From Chryseomicrobium palamuruense (GTDB lineage: Bacteria > Bacillota > Bacilli > Bacillales_A > Planococcaceae): 64,000 nucleotides of DNA. Shown here in pieces: positions 25,659-34,273 of the stretch. The stretch covers positions 248,001 through 312,000 of the forward strand of contig NZ_JBHSEF010000026.1 in NCBI RefSeq assembly GCF_042649045.1. Reading direction: 5' to 3'. The notes beneath the pieces are model-generated. The model saw nothing but the letters and a program-made list of their open reading frames with translations, did no database searches and was not told where the DNA came from. Each line of letters starts with the position of its first letter. The first letter of the stretch is position 1. The position numbers and the translations under genes are program-made.

Positions 25659-26297
25659 GTGGAAACAATCGAACTCAATAAACGACAAGTAGAGATTCTG
25701 GATATTGTCAAAGAGAATGGACCGATTACGGGAGAGCAGATTGCAGACCGTCTAAGTCTAACTCGTTCGACACTTCGTCCGGATTTAGCTATTTTAACAA
25801 TGGCAGGATATTTGGATGCACGACCTCGTGTCGGATATTTTTATTCGGGAAAAAAATCAGGACAAGCGATTACTGATACGATGACGAAATGGAAAGTAAA
25901 AGATTTTCAATCGGTTCCTGTGGTCATTCAAGAGCATATCTCGGTATACGATGCGATTTGTCAACTGTTCTTGGAGGATGTGGGCTCTATGTTCGTGACA
26001 ACGAAAGAAGGCAACTTATCTGGTGTAGTATCTCGGAAAGATCTCTTACGTATCGCAATCGGAAATCAAGATTTAACAAAGATGCCCGTCCATATGATGA
26101 TGACGCGGATGCCTAATATTACAGTGTGTCATAAAGAGGACACTCTACTTAGTGCAGCACAACAATTAATGGACCGCCAAATCGACTCGCTTCCGGTTGT
26201 CAAACAATCGGCAAAGGGCTTAGAAGTGATTGGACGAGTGACAAAAACAACAATTACACGCGCATTTCTTGCGCTTTCAGAAGAACACGATATTTAA
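25659..26297 (+). CDS. ccpN: Transcription repressor CcpN (gluconeogenesis control)
   Basis: Represses gapB and pckA during glycolytic growth in B. subtilis. The 212 residues have an N-terminal winged helix (LNKRQVEILDIVKENGPI, then LTRSTLRPDLAILTM) and two CBS domains (about 75-205; VYDAICQLFLEDVG, MPNITVCHKEDTLL). The GTG at 25659 gives an N-terminus matching the family, but its GAGG lies only 2 bases upstream. TTG 25641 and ATG 25644 are too close to the predicted transcript start. The next gene is the functional partner yqfL. Confidence 0.93.
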   Translation: METIELNKRQVEILDIVKENGPITGEQIADRLSLTRSTLRPDLAILTMAGYLDARPRVGYFYSGKKSGQAITDTMTKWKVKDFQSVPVVIQEHISVYDAICQLFLEDVGSMFVTTKEGNLSGVVSRKDLLRIAIGNQDLTKMPVHMMMTRMPNITVCHKEDTLLSAAQQLMDRQIDSLPVVKQSAKGLEVIGRVTKTTITRAFLALSEEHDI

Positions 26298-26309
26298 GGG
26301 AGGCACTTT

Positions 26310-27122
26310 ATGCGGATTTTTATTGTGTCAGATTCCATTGGGGAAACAGGAGAGCTTGTGGCCAAAGCAGCACTTAGTCAATTTGAACAAGTGTATCACA
26401 AAGCACAAATCAAACGATTTACTCATATTGATTCACTAGAACATATCGAAGAAATCGTTTCACTTGCGAAGCTCCATGGCGCACTCATCATCTATACTCT
26501 GGTTCGTGATGACATGAAGCAGCATATCAATCTGCTCGCGGAGAAAGTGAATGTAGAGATCATTGATCTGATGGGGCCAGTGATTAAAAGCTTTGAGAAA
26601 ATCATAGGCACGCAAGCGATGCAAGAACCAGGTCTTGTACGCCGATTAGATGAAGATTACTTCGCCAAAATTGAAGCAGTGGAGTTTGCTGTTAAATATG
26701 ATGATGGTCGGGATCCTCGGGGACTGTTACAGGCTGATATCGTCTTAGTAGGAGTTTCTCGTACATCGAAAACACCACTTTCACAGTATTTGGCGAACAA
26801 ACGTTGGAAAGTGGCGAATGTTCCTCTCGTTCCCGAAGTAGATCCGCCGGAGGAACTTTTTCAAATTGACCCTTCTAAGTGTTTTGGACTTATCATCAAC
26901 CCGGAAAAATTAAACTCGATTCGCAGGGAGCGATTGAAAGCAATTGGCTTGAGTGATGACGCGAATTACGCTAAAATTGAAAGGATTCAAGAAGAATTAA
27001 AGCACTTTGATCGTGTGGTTGAACGTATCGGTTGTGAAGTAATCGATGTAACGAATCGTGCAGTCGAAGAGACAGCCAATATTATTATTTCGAAGAGGCA
27101 AGAATATCTCCGAAAAAAATGA
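26310..27122 (+). CDS. yqfL: Pyruvate, phosphate dikinase / PEP synthase regulatory protein family (YqfL)
   Basis: Bifunctional kinase-pyrophosphorylase family (DUF299). B. subtilis YqfL instead modulates CcpN activity, and adjacency to ccpN here supports that role. The 270 residues start with FIVSDSIGETGELVAKAAL and contain the P-loop-like GVSRTSKTPLSQYLA near residue 150, then GLIINPEKLNSIRRERL. GGAGGCAC precedes ATG 26310. A strong terminator follows. Confidence 0.93.
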   Translation: MRIFIVSDSIGETGELVAKAALSQFEQVYHKAQIKRFTHIDSLEHIEEIVSLAKLHGALIIYTLVRDDMKQHINLLAEKVNVEIIDLMGPVIKSFEKIIGTQAMQEPGLVRRLDEDYFAKIEAVEFAVKYDDGRDPRGLLQADIVLVGVSRTSKTPLSQYLANKRWKVANVPLVPEVDPPEELFQIDPSKCFGLIINPEKLNSIRRERLKAIGLSDDANYAKIERIQEELKHFDRVVERIGCEVIDVTNRAVEETANIIISKRQEYLRKK

Positions 27123-27148
27123 GTAATCCACTTTTACATGGTAGTTTA

Positions 27149-27179
27149 AAAATCCGGACGGAATCTACGTCCGGATTTT
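27149..27179 (+). terminator. Intrinsic terminator after yqfL
   Basis: A perfect 12-bp stem (27149-27160 with 27168-27179) ending in TTTTATT. Confidence 0.88.
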
Positions 27180-27250
27180 ATTACGCTGTATCTTAAGAAA
27201 TTTCTAAAAGATGCATAGCAGATAGGTCAAAAATAGTATATACTTATTGT

Positions 27251-27280
27251 TTGTGATTATTAATTTATTTTTTTTATAAT
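27251..27280 (+). promoter_or_regulatory. Sigma-A promoter of dnaG-sigA
   Basis: TTGTGA at 27251-27256, an 18-base spacer and a perfect TATAAT at 27275-27280, in an AT-rich region 74 bases before dnaG. Confidence 0.6.
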
Positions 27281-27353
27281 AAGTGTCGATTTTTGCAGGA
27301 TTTTCGTTCCGCCTTGTTGAAAGATTATGAGTATGCAAAGAGTAGGTGACACG

Positions 27354-29165
27354 ATGAGCCAACATATTGATGAACAAACGATCGATACCATACGGTCTTC
27401 CGTGGATATCGTCGATGTGGTCTCTGAATATGTACAGCTGACGAAGCGGGGACGAAATTATTTTGGTTTGTGTCCATTTCATGGAGAGCAAACACCTTCT
27501 TTCTCTGTTGCGCAAGAAAAACAAATTTTTCACTGCTTTGGTTGTGGAGCCGGCGGAAATGTTATGACATTTCTTATGGATATCGAGGGGCTATCCTTTC
27601 AGCAAACTGTCGCAAAACTAGCGAATCGTGCAGGAATAGACGTTGATATCAAGAGTGATGAGCATGTCCCAAAAGCAACCAACCCCTCCCATCATGCGTG
27701 GAAAAAAGCGCATACATTTACGGCATCTTACTATCATCATTTACTACTGAATACAGTGGAAGGTGAAGAAGCTCTTGCCTATTTGAAAGCCCGAGGAATC
27801 ACAGAAGAAATTATTAAAAAGTTTCAAATTGGTTGGTCACTTCCACGCTGGGACGGATTGACGAATGTATTAAAACAACGTGAATTTGACTTGGATAATA
27901 TGGAAAAGTGCGGTTTAATCATACGAAAAGATCAGGGAGATTCATTTTTTGATCGATTTCGCGGTCGAATCATGTTTCCCATATGCGATGATAAAGGCCA
28001 AGTGATTGCTTTTTCAGGTCGTATTTTACATGATTCTACTGAAGATGCGAAATACATGAATAGTCCGGAGACGGACCTGTTCAAGAAGAATGAGGTCCTT
28101 TATAACCTTCACCAAGCCCGGGTGGCAATACGAATGAAAAAACAAGTTGTAGTTGCAGAGGGATTTATGGATATTATCGCCTTCCATCGAGCGGGAGTTG
28201 AAAACGCTGTAGGTACGATGGGAACTGCATTGACACAGCAGCATGTGACGCATTTAAAACGATTAACAAATGAACTCCTCTTTTGCTTTGATGGAGATAA
28301 AGCGGGAATGGAAGCAGCACGAAAGGCGTTAGAAGCTACACAGAACGACCGACAATTAAAGCGTTCCGTTATTGTGTTGCCAGACCAAGCCGATCCGGAT
28401 GACTTTCTTTCTGTCAAAGGACCCGAAGAGCTCCAGCAATTTGTTGCGGAAAAAGGGTTGTCGGAAATGAGCTTTTACATGCTCTACCACCGAAAAGGAT
28501 TGAACCTTAAACAAGATTCAGACGTCTTACACTATACAAATCAATTACTAGAGTTAATTGCGAAGCGCGCATCACCTATTGAACAATCACTCTATGTAAA
28601 ACAATTAGCGGAAGACACAAATCTGGAATTAGAAGTATTACAGCAACAACTGCGCAAACTACTTGCATCACGAGCAAAAAAAAATAATCAAGAAAAACCA
28701 CCCGTTCCACAAGTTACACCAACGACGCGAAAATTAAATGCGACAGAACGTGCAGAGTACCTTCTTCTAGCTCATCTTATTGAAGATCCAGACCAGATTG
28801 GTCATATGGCCACTTCGGAAAACATGGATTTATTCGTCCATGAAGATTTTACGGAAGCATATTTACATCTTGCCGCATTTTATGAAAAATATCCGGCAGG
28901 AGATTTTCAACGTTTAATCGAAACAACTGAATATCCGCATTTAAAGAAACTTTTTATGCAAGCAACGATGATGGACCGTGACCCCGAAAGCAACAAACAA
29001 GAAATTGAAGACTGTATGCGTCAACTACGCAAATATCGGGTAGAGAAACGTATTGAAGAAATCATGCATGAAGCAAAGCTTGCAGAAAAAATGTCAGATT
29101 ACGCTAAGGCGCTTGAACTCGCGAAAGAAGCGATCGAATTAAAACGTTCCATTCATTCAGTTTAA
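27354..29165 (+). CDS. dnaG: DNA primase DnaG
   Basis: Makes RNA primers at the replication fork. Over 603 residues: an N-terminal zinc-binding domain (CPFHGEQTPSF and FHCFGCGAGGN, near residues 40-65), the catalytic core with TOPRIM motifs VVAEGFMDIIAFHRAG and FCFDGDKAGMEAARKA, and a C-terminal helicase-interaction domain. ATG 27354 has TAGGTGA upstream; the ATG at 27327 lacks one. sigA follows 31 bases later, the conserved macromolecular synthesis operon. Confidence 0.97.
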   Translation: MSQHIDEQTIDTIRSSVDIVDVVSEYVQLTKRGRNYFGLCPFHGEQTPSFSVAQEKQIFHCFGCGAGGNVMTFLMDIEGLSFQQTVAKLANRAGIDVDIKSDEHVPKATNPSHHAWKKAHTFTASYYHHLLLNTVEGEEALAYLKARGITEEIIKKFQIGWSLPRWDGLTNVLKQREFDLDNMEKCGLIIRKDQGDSFFDRFRGRIMFPICDDKGQVIAFSGRILHDSTEDAKYMNSPETDLFKKNEVLYNLHQARVAIRMKKQVVVAEGFMDIIAFHRAGVENAVGTMGTALTQQHVTHLKRLTNELLFCFDGDKAGMEAARKALEATQNDRQLKRSVIVLPDQADPDDFLSVKGPEELQQFVAEKGLSEMSFYMLYHRKGLNLKQDSDVLHYTNQLLELIAKRASPIEQSLYVKQLAEDTNLELEVLQQQLRKLLASRAKKNNQEKPPVPQVTPTTRKLNATERAEYLLLAHLIEDPDQIGHMATSENMDLFVHEDFTEAYLHLAAFYEKYPAGDFQRLIETTEYPHLKKLFMQATMMDRDPESNKQEIEDCMRQLRKYRVEKRIEEIMHEAKLAEKMSDYAKALELAKEAIELKRSIHSV

Positions 29166-29196
29166 CGTCATACAGGCAGGTAAAGGAGGAATTCTT

Positions 29197-30321
29197 ATGG
29201 CAGAGAAATCAGATCAGGTGAAAGAGGATTTGGAATTGTCATTAGAAGATGCAAAGAAACAATTAATCGAGTTAGGAAAGAAAAATGGTGAGTTGACTTA
29301 TGGGGATATCGCTGAGAAATTAGCGACATTTGAACTTGAGTCTGACCAGATTGAAGAGTTCATCGACCAATTAGAAGGTAAAGGTATTGAACTTGGCCGA
29401 AAAGAAGGCGATGAAGAAGAACTCGATCAAATGATGAAGAAAAATGAAACAGAAACATTTGATTTGAATGATTTAAGTGTTCCTCCTGGAGTAAAAATCA
29501 ATGATCCCGTCCGCATGTATCTGAAAGAAATTGGGCGTGTTGAACTTTTAAGTGCTAAACAAGAAATCGAACTTGCAGAACGTATTGAGCAAGGCGATGA
29601 AGAAGCACGCAAACGGTTAGCAGAAGCGAATCTTCGTCTTGTTGTAAGTATTGCCAAGCGCTATGTCGGCCGAGGCATGTTGTTCTTAGATTTGATTCAA
29701 GAAGGAAACATGGGTCTGATCAAAGCAGTTGAAAAATTTGATCATCGCAAAGGATTCAAATTCAGTACGTATGCAACGTGGTGGATTCGTCAAGCGATTA
29801 CGCGTGCGATTGCGGACCAAGCTCGTACAATTCGAATTCCGGTGCACATGGTAGAAACCATCAATAAATTGATTCGTGTGCAGCGACAACTTCTACAAGA
29901 TTTAGGTCGCGAACCATCTCCTGAAGAAATTGGAGAAGAAATGGATCTTCCGGCAGAAAAAGTACGTGAAATTCTTAAAATTGCACAAGAGCCCGTTTCA
30001 CTTGAAACACCCATTGGGGAAGAGGACGACTCGCACTTAGGTGATTTTATTGAAGATGCAGACGCACAGTCTCCATCAGATCACGCTGCGTATGAACTGT
30101 TAAAAGAACAGTTAGAAGATGTATTAGACACGCTTACAGACCGAGAAGAGAATGTGTTACGTCTTCGTTTTGGATTGGATGATGGCCGTACACGTACACT
30201 TGAAGAAGTAGGGAAAGTCTTCGGTGTCACTCGTGAGCGAATCCGTCAGATTGAGGCAAAAGCGTTGCGCAAGCTTCGCCACCCATCTCGCAGCAAGCGT
30301 TTAAAAGATTTCTTAGATTAA
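29197..30321 (+). CDS. sigA: Housekeeping sigma factor SigA (RpoD)
   Basis: Primary sigma factor. The 374 residues contain region 1.1-like acidic N-terminus, region 1.2 (DPVRMYLKEIGRVELLSAKQ), region 2 (LRLVVSIAKRYVGRGM, then FSTYATWWIRQAITRAIADQ), region 3, and region 4 with the helix-turn-helix TLEEVGKVFGVTRERIRQIE. AAAGGAGGAATT precedes ATG 29197. The length matches B. subtilis SigA closely. It ends at a terminator. Confidence 0.98.
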   Translation: MAEKSDQVKEDLELSLEDAKKQLIELGKKNGELTYGDIAEKLATFELESDQIEEFIDQLEGKGIELGRKEGDEEELDQMMKKNETETFDLNDLSVPPGVKINDPVRMYLKEIGRVELLSAKQEIELAERIEQGDEEARKRLAEANLRLVVSIAKRYVGRGMLFLDLIQEGNMGLIKAVEKFDHRKGFKFSTYATWWIRQAITRAIADQARTIRIPVHMVETINKLIRVQRQLLQDLGREPSPEEIGEEMDLPAEKVREILKIAQEPVSLETPIGEEDDSHLGDFIEDADAQSPSDHAAYELLKEQLEDVLDTLTDREENVLRLRFGLDDGRTRTLEEVGKVFGVTRERIRQIEAKALRKLRHPSRSKRLKDFLD

Positions 30322-30329
30322 CATATATG

Positions 30330-30358
30330 CCGTCCTACTTATGTAGGGCGGTTTTTTT
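30330..30358 (+). terminator. Intrinsic terminator after sigA
   Basis: A 9-bp stem (30330-30338 with 30343-30351, one wobble), loop TTAT and seven T. Confidence 0.9.
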
Positions 30359-30369
30359 GTTTGGGTGGA

Positions 30370-30617
30370 ATCGAGTTACGAACTCAAGAAACACACTTCA
30401 AAATCATTTGCACCCATTGAGGCAAAGAGCGCCTCATTGGGCACACCTGATTTTCTCGGAGTTTCTGGAGCAGGTGGCTCCACATCTAGTGATATCGAGT
30501 TGCGCAGGCTTAAAATCCATGCCAAATGCCATCGCGTCCATGGAGGCAAAGGACGCCTCCTTGTCCACGCTGTCATTTGACCGAATTTCAGGTCGAGCCT
30601 GCTCCACATCTGGTATG
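30370..30617. repeat. Imperfect tandem duplication, two 124-bp units, intergenic
   Basis: Unit A (30370-30493) and unit B (30494-30617) align with a constant offset of 124: ATCGAGTT at 30370 and 30494, GAGGCAAAG at 30419 and 30543, CTCCACATCT at 30478 and 30602. Each holds a hairpin around GAGGCAAAG...GCCTC; in unit A the arms are CCCATTGAGGC and GCCTCATTGGG. The period is not a multiple of three, so open frames here shift between units; I do not call a gene. This fills most of the 395 bases between sigA and the dehydrogenase. Confidence 0.8.
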
Positions 30618-30664
30618 TGTTTAAATTCACATTCATTTTTATGCCATTTTATCAAATAGTTCTG

Positions 30665-30690
30665 TATAATCAATCATGTAAGCGTTTACT
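30665..30690 (+). promoter_or_regulatory. Promoter -10 and cre-like site before the acyl-CoA dehydrogenase
   Basis: TATAAT at 30665-30670, then TGTAAGCGTTTACT at 30677-30690, which matches nine of the ten fixed positions of the catabolite-response consensus TGWNANCGNTNWCA. It spans the expected transcript start, a position for CcpA repression. The -35 is unclear. Confidence 0.6.
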
Positions 30691-30716
30691 AAGGGATGTA
30701 AAGGGGATGGAACAAC

Positions 30717-31856
30717 ATGAATTTCGATTTATCACAGGAACACAAAATGCTAAAAACAATGATGCGCGATTTTGCAAATGACGAAGTGGCACCAGGAGCC
30801 ATTGAACGAGATAAGACAAAAGAGTTTCCAAAACAAGTTTTTGAGAAACTAGCAGATATGGGTATGATGGGTCTACCATTTTCCGAAGAGTATGGTGGTT
30901 CAGGGGCTGATACGATCAGCTTTGCAATTGTGACGGAAGAACTTAGTCGTGCATGTGCTTCGACAGGAATCACGTACTCTGCTCATATTTCACTAGGGGG
31001 TGCTCCACTAAACTTATTCGGAACGGAAGAACAAAAGAATAAATATCTGACACCGATTTGTACAGGGGAATCTTTCGGTGCGTTTGGATTAACAGAGCCG
31101 AATGCAGGGTCGGACGCTGGTGGTACACAAACAACAGCAAAGCTTGATGGCGATGAGTGGGTCATCAATGGAAGCAAAGTGTACATAACCAATGCAAGCC
31201 ATGCCAAACACTTAGCGATTACCGCCATTACAGGGCAAAAAGATGGTCATAAAGAAATTTCAGCAATTATTGTACCAACAGATGCACCAGGCTTTACGAT
31301 AATCGATAACTACGAGAAAATGGGTCTCAATGCGTCAAATACAACGGAACTTGTTTTTGAAAATGTCCGAGTGCCTAAAGAAAATCTTTTAGGCGTCCAA
31401 GGAAATGGCTTTAAGCAGTTTTTGATAACGCTTGATGGTGGCCGTATTGGGATCGGCGCAATGGCAGTCGGCATCGCACAAGCCGCATTTGATCGTGCTC
31501 TCCAATACTCGAAAGAGCGAAAACAATTCGGCAAATCATTGTCTGAGTTCCAGATTACACAATTCAAATTAGCAGATATGGCACTGAAGATTGAACTTGC
31601 ACGTACGATGGTTTATAAAGCTGCTTGGCTAAAGGATCAAGATCGTCCATTCGGTAAGGAAGCTGCAATGTGCAAACTATATGCATCTGAAATTGCAATG
31701 GAAGTGGCGGATGAAGCCATTCAAATTCATGGAGGCTACGGCTATATGAAAGAATATGAAGTGGAGCGTTACATGCGTGACGCGAAGCTACTCGAAATTG
31801 GAGAAGGAACTTCTGAAGTGCAACGCATGGTCATTGCGCGTCATATTGGCTGTTAA
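30717..31856 (+). CDS. Acyl-CoA dehydrogenase (short/medium-chain type)
   Basis: FAD enzyme introducing the trans-2 double bond in acyl-CoA during fatty acid or branched-chain acid breakdown, passing electrons to ETF. The 379 residues show the FAD-binding GAFGLTEPNAGSDAGG near residue 122, VYITNASHAKH, the GGRIGIGAMAVGIAQ region and the C-terminal GYGYMKEYEVERYMRDA and GEGTSEVQ with the catalytic Glu. AAGGGGATGG precedes ATG 30717. It is a single gene here; similarity to mmgC/acdA cannot be resolved by eye. The cre-like site suggests glucose repression. Confidence 0.93.
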   Translation: MNFDLSQEHKMLKTMMRDFANDEVAPGAIERDKTKEFPKQVFEKLADMGMMGLPFSEEYGGSGADTISFAIVTEELSRACASTGITYSAHISLGGAPLNLFGTEEQKNKYLTPICTGESFGAFGLTEPNAGSDAGGTQTTAKLDGDEWVINGSKVYITNASHAKHLAITAITGQKDGHKEISAIIVPTDAPGFTIIDNYEKMGLNASNTTELVFENVRVPKENLLGVQGNGFKQFLITLDGGRIGIGAMAVGIAQAAFDRALQYSKERKQFGKSLSEFQITQFKLADMALKIELARTMVYKAAWLKDQDRPFGKEAAMCKLYASEIAMEVADEAIQIHGGYGYMKEYEVERYMRDAKLLEIGEGTSEVQRMVIARHIGC

Positions 31857-31943
31857 GAGATTTGTCGAATTTGTCACAAAGCATCAAAACTTACCTCATT
31901 TCCCTTTTCGTTTTTTGACGAATGGAGTACAATAATGATGTTG

Positions 31944-31958
31944 ACTAATGTTATTAGT
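31944..31958. promoter_or_regulatory. Short palindrome upstream of cccA
   Basis: ACTAAT, three bases, ATTAGT: a perfect inverted repeat 29 bases before the start of cccA. A candidate operator; no regulator can be assigned. Confidence 0.35.
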
Positions 31959-31987
31959 GATAGTGTGACCAAGAGGGAGGGTTATTG

Positions 31988-32365
31988 ATGACAAAGAATC
32001 CAATCATTCCGTACATTTTAATTATGCTTTTCGGGATCGGACTTATTTTCTTCCTTTCTGTTGAGGGTATTGGAAACCAGGCAGAAATAGCTGAATCAGG
32101 AGAACACGGTGAAGAAGGCGCTGAAGGTGGAGAAGGTGCATCTGCAGGCGAATTTGACCCTGAAGCTGTAGCTCAGCAAAAATGTATCAGCTGTCACGGA
32201 AGCAGCTATGAAGGACAAGGTAATTTCCCTGCACTTGTAGGTACTGAGCTTTCTGAAGAAGAAATCGCAGACATCATTGCAAACGGTAAAGGTGCAATGC
32301 CAGGTGGCCTAGTAGAAGCAGAACATATCGATGCGATGGCTGCATGGGTAAAATCATTAGAATAG
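31988..32365 (+). CDS. cccA: Membrane-anchored cytochrome c (c550 type, CccA-like)
   Basis: Small c-type cytochrome on the outer face of the membrane, passing electrons towards oxidases. The 125 residues have an N-terminal membrane anchor (IIPYILIMLFGIGLIFFL), a Glu/Gly-rich linker, then one heme c motif CISCH near residue 67 and the Met ligand in GAMPGG near residue 104. ATG 31988 has AGAGGGAGGG upstream; the TTG at 31985 is less likely. Monocistronic, with a terminator after it. Confidence 0.93.
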   Translation: MTKNPIIPYILIMLFGIGLIFFLSVEGIGNQAEIAESGEHGEEGAEGGEGASAGEFDPEAVAQQKCISCHGSSYEGQGNFPALVGTELSEEEIADIIANGKGAMPGGLVEAEHIDAMAAWVKSLE

Positions 32366-32377
32366 GTTGTCGAGAAG

Positions 32378-32403
32378 CCTCATCCATTTGGGTGAGGTTT
32401 TTT
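32378..32403 (+). terminator. Intrinsic terminator after cccA
   Basis: An 8-bp stem (32378-32385 with 32390-32397, one wobble), loop ATTT and six T. Confidence 0.88.
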
Positions 32404-32446
32404 ACTTTGTCGTTAAATTCGGTATACTGTGTAGTGAGGTGTTGTT

Positions 32447-33136
32447 ATGAACAGTGAACAATTATCAGAACGCCTGAAACGGGTAGGTTCTTATGTAGAA
32501 AAAAATGCACGACTTGCTGATATCGGAAGTGACCATGCGTACTTACCTTGTTATCTGGCAAAACATCGACTTATTGATTTTGCCATAGCAGGTGAAGTGG
32601 TAAAAGGTCCATTTCAATCGGCAGAACGTCAAGTTCGAAGCGAAGGACTAACTGACCGGGTTGAAGTCCGAATGGGCGATGGTCTAGAAGTTATTCGTTC
32701 AGAAGATGAAATTTCTACGATAACGATTGCAGGCATGGGGGGACCACTCATTGCGAAGATCCTTGACCGAGGAGAAAAAAATGCAGCTCTTGCGTCTCGC
32801 TTAATCTTGCAACCGAATATTCATGCGTGGTCAATCCGGGAGTGGGCCGAGAAGAATGAGTGGAACATTGTCGACGAAGATATCTTAGAAGAAAATCAAA
32901 AAATCTATGAAATCCTCGTTCTTGAAAAAGGAAATATGACGTTGACTGAAGCACAACGACTACTCGGACCCATTTTAATGAAGAAGAAGTCTGAGACTTT
33001 CCAAAAGAAGTGGCTTCGTGAAAAGCAGGAATGGGTTCGTATCTTAGAACACTTGCCAGCTGAGGAACGTCCTGAAATTCTAGAAAAGAAGGAAGAATTA
33101 CGCATCAAGATTCAAATGGTAGAGGAGGTTCTTTAA
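32447..33136 (+). CDS. trmK: tRNA (adenine-22-N1)-methyltransferase TrmK
   Basis: SAM-dependent methyltransferase for A22 of tRNA. The 229 residues show the SAM motif ARLADIGSDHAYLPCYLA near residue 20 and TITIAGMGGPLIAKIL near residue 95, followed by a helical C-terminal domain. GTGAGGTG precedes ATG 32447. yqfO begins on the very next base after its stop, so the two are coupled. It sits downstream of sigA-cccA as in B. subtilis. Confidence 0.94.
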   Translation: MNSEQLSERLKRVGSYVEKNARLADIGSDHAYLPCYLAKHRLIDFAIAGEVVKGPFQSAERQVRSEGLTDRVEVRMGDGLEVIRSEDEISTITIAGMGGPLIAKILDRGEKNAALASRLILQPNIHAWSIREWAEKNEWNIVDEDILEENQKIYEILVLEKGNMTLTEAQRLLGPILMKKKSETFQKKWLREKQEWVRILEHLPAEERPEILEKKEELRIKIQMVEEVL

Positions 33137-34243
33137 ATGAACGGAAATCGTGTCATTGAATTATTTGAAAAGTGGGCTATGCCAAGTCTAGCCTATGATT
33201 GGGACCCTATCGGACTTCATATCGGAACACTAAATAAAGTTGTGACGAATGTACTTGTGACACTAGATGTTACACCAGAAGTGATAGGAGAAGCAATTTC
33301 TAAAAAATGTGAGCTAATTATCGCCCACCATCCTCCTATCTTTTCGAAACTTAAAGCAGTCGATACATCGACGTACCTAGGGGCCATGATTGAAACGTGT
33401 ATCAAGCACAATATTGCGGTTTATGTAGCGCATACAAATCTTGATATTGCGATAGGTGGCGTCAATGATATGTTGGCGGATGCATTACAATTGCAAAACA
33501 AAAAAATCCTAACAGAAACGTACAATGAACCTGTGATGAAGCTTGCGGTTTTTACACCACTTGAACAAACAAAACAAGTGAGAGAAGCATTAGCGGAAGC
33601 CGGAGCAGGTGAAATTGGGGATTACGAACATGTGTCTTATTCTATTAAAGGTACAGGAAGGTTCCGTCCGGCTGAAGGGGCGAATCCCTTTATCGGTGAA
33701 ATTGGCAAGATGGAAATGGTCGATGAGGAGAAAATTGAAGTCGTCTTTCCTCAATCGTTAAAAAGTCGTGTGCTAAAGGCAATGTTCCGCTCACATCCAT
33801 ACGAGGAGGTGGCATATGATCTTTATACAATGGCAATTCAAGCCAATGAACATGGTTTGGGCCGTATCGGATCTATAGAACCAACTAGCCTCGAAGACTT
33901 TGCAAACTACGTTAAAACCCATTTAGGAGTTCCTTTTGTCCGTATTGCAGGAGATCGTTCCCAAACTGTTGAGCGAGTGGCGGTTTTAGGTGGGAATGGG
34001 AGTAAGTATATTTTTGATGCGAAGCGTGCTGGTGCGGACGTACTTGTGTCGGGTGACATTGATTTTCATACAGCTCAGGACGCCAATGCGAATGGATTGT
34101 CTATTATAGATGCAGGGCATCATATAGAGTCCGTTATGAAAAAAGGAACTGTAGAATATATGACTAAGATGATGCAGCAGGAGAAAAAACGTCCTGTTTT
34201 TCACGCGTCGGAGCTTTCAACGGAACCATTTGAAGTCATATAA
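33137..34243 (+). CDS. yqfO: Nif3-like dinuclear metal protein YqfO
   Basis: NGG1p-interacting factor 3 family, often annotated as GTP cyclohydrolase I type 2 homologue; biochemical role not settled. The 368 residues show the metal-binding IIAHHPPIFSKLKAVD near residue 62 and VAHTNLDIAIGGVND. A central PII-like insert follows (about 130-235, FRSHPYEEVAYDLYTM), then the C-terminal half with VLGGNGSKYIFDAKRAGADV and DAGHHIESV. The insert marks the three-domain Bacillus type. ATG 33137 directly follows the trmK stop. Confidence 0.93.
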   Translation: MNGNRVIELFEKWAMPSLAYDWDPIGLHIGTLNKVVTNVLVTLDVTPEVIGEAISKKCELIIAHHPPIFSKLKAVDTSTYLGAMIETCIKHNIAVYVAHTNLDIAIGGVNDMLADALQLQNKKILTETYNEPVMKLAVFTPLEQTKQVREALAEAGAGEIGDYEHVSYSIKGTGRFRPAEGANPFIGEIGKMEMVDEEKIEVVFPQSLKSRVLKAMFRSHPYEEVAYDLYTMAIQANEHGLGRIGSIEPTSLEDFANYVKTHLGVPFVRIAGDRSQTVERVAVLGGNGSKYIFDAKRAGADVLVSGDIDFHTAQDANANGLSIIDAGHHIESVMKKGTVEYMTKMMQQEKKRPVFHASELSTEPFEVI

Positions 34244-34273
34244 AAAAGTCTGCCACACATGGCAGACTTTTTT
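34242..34273. terminator. Bidirectional terminator between yqfO and ispH
   Basis: A perfect 13-bp stem (34242-34254 with 34261-34273) with A and T tracts on its two sides, shared by the converging genes. Confidence 0.92.

Noticed and set aside
30327..30673. Several overlapping open frames on both strands of the sigA-dehydrogenase spacer
   Set aside because: They follow the 124-bp repeat, whose period is not a multiple of three, start inside the sigA terminator or lack ribosome binding sites, and show no protein family.
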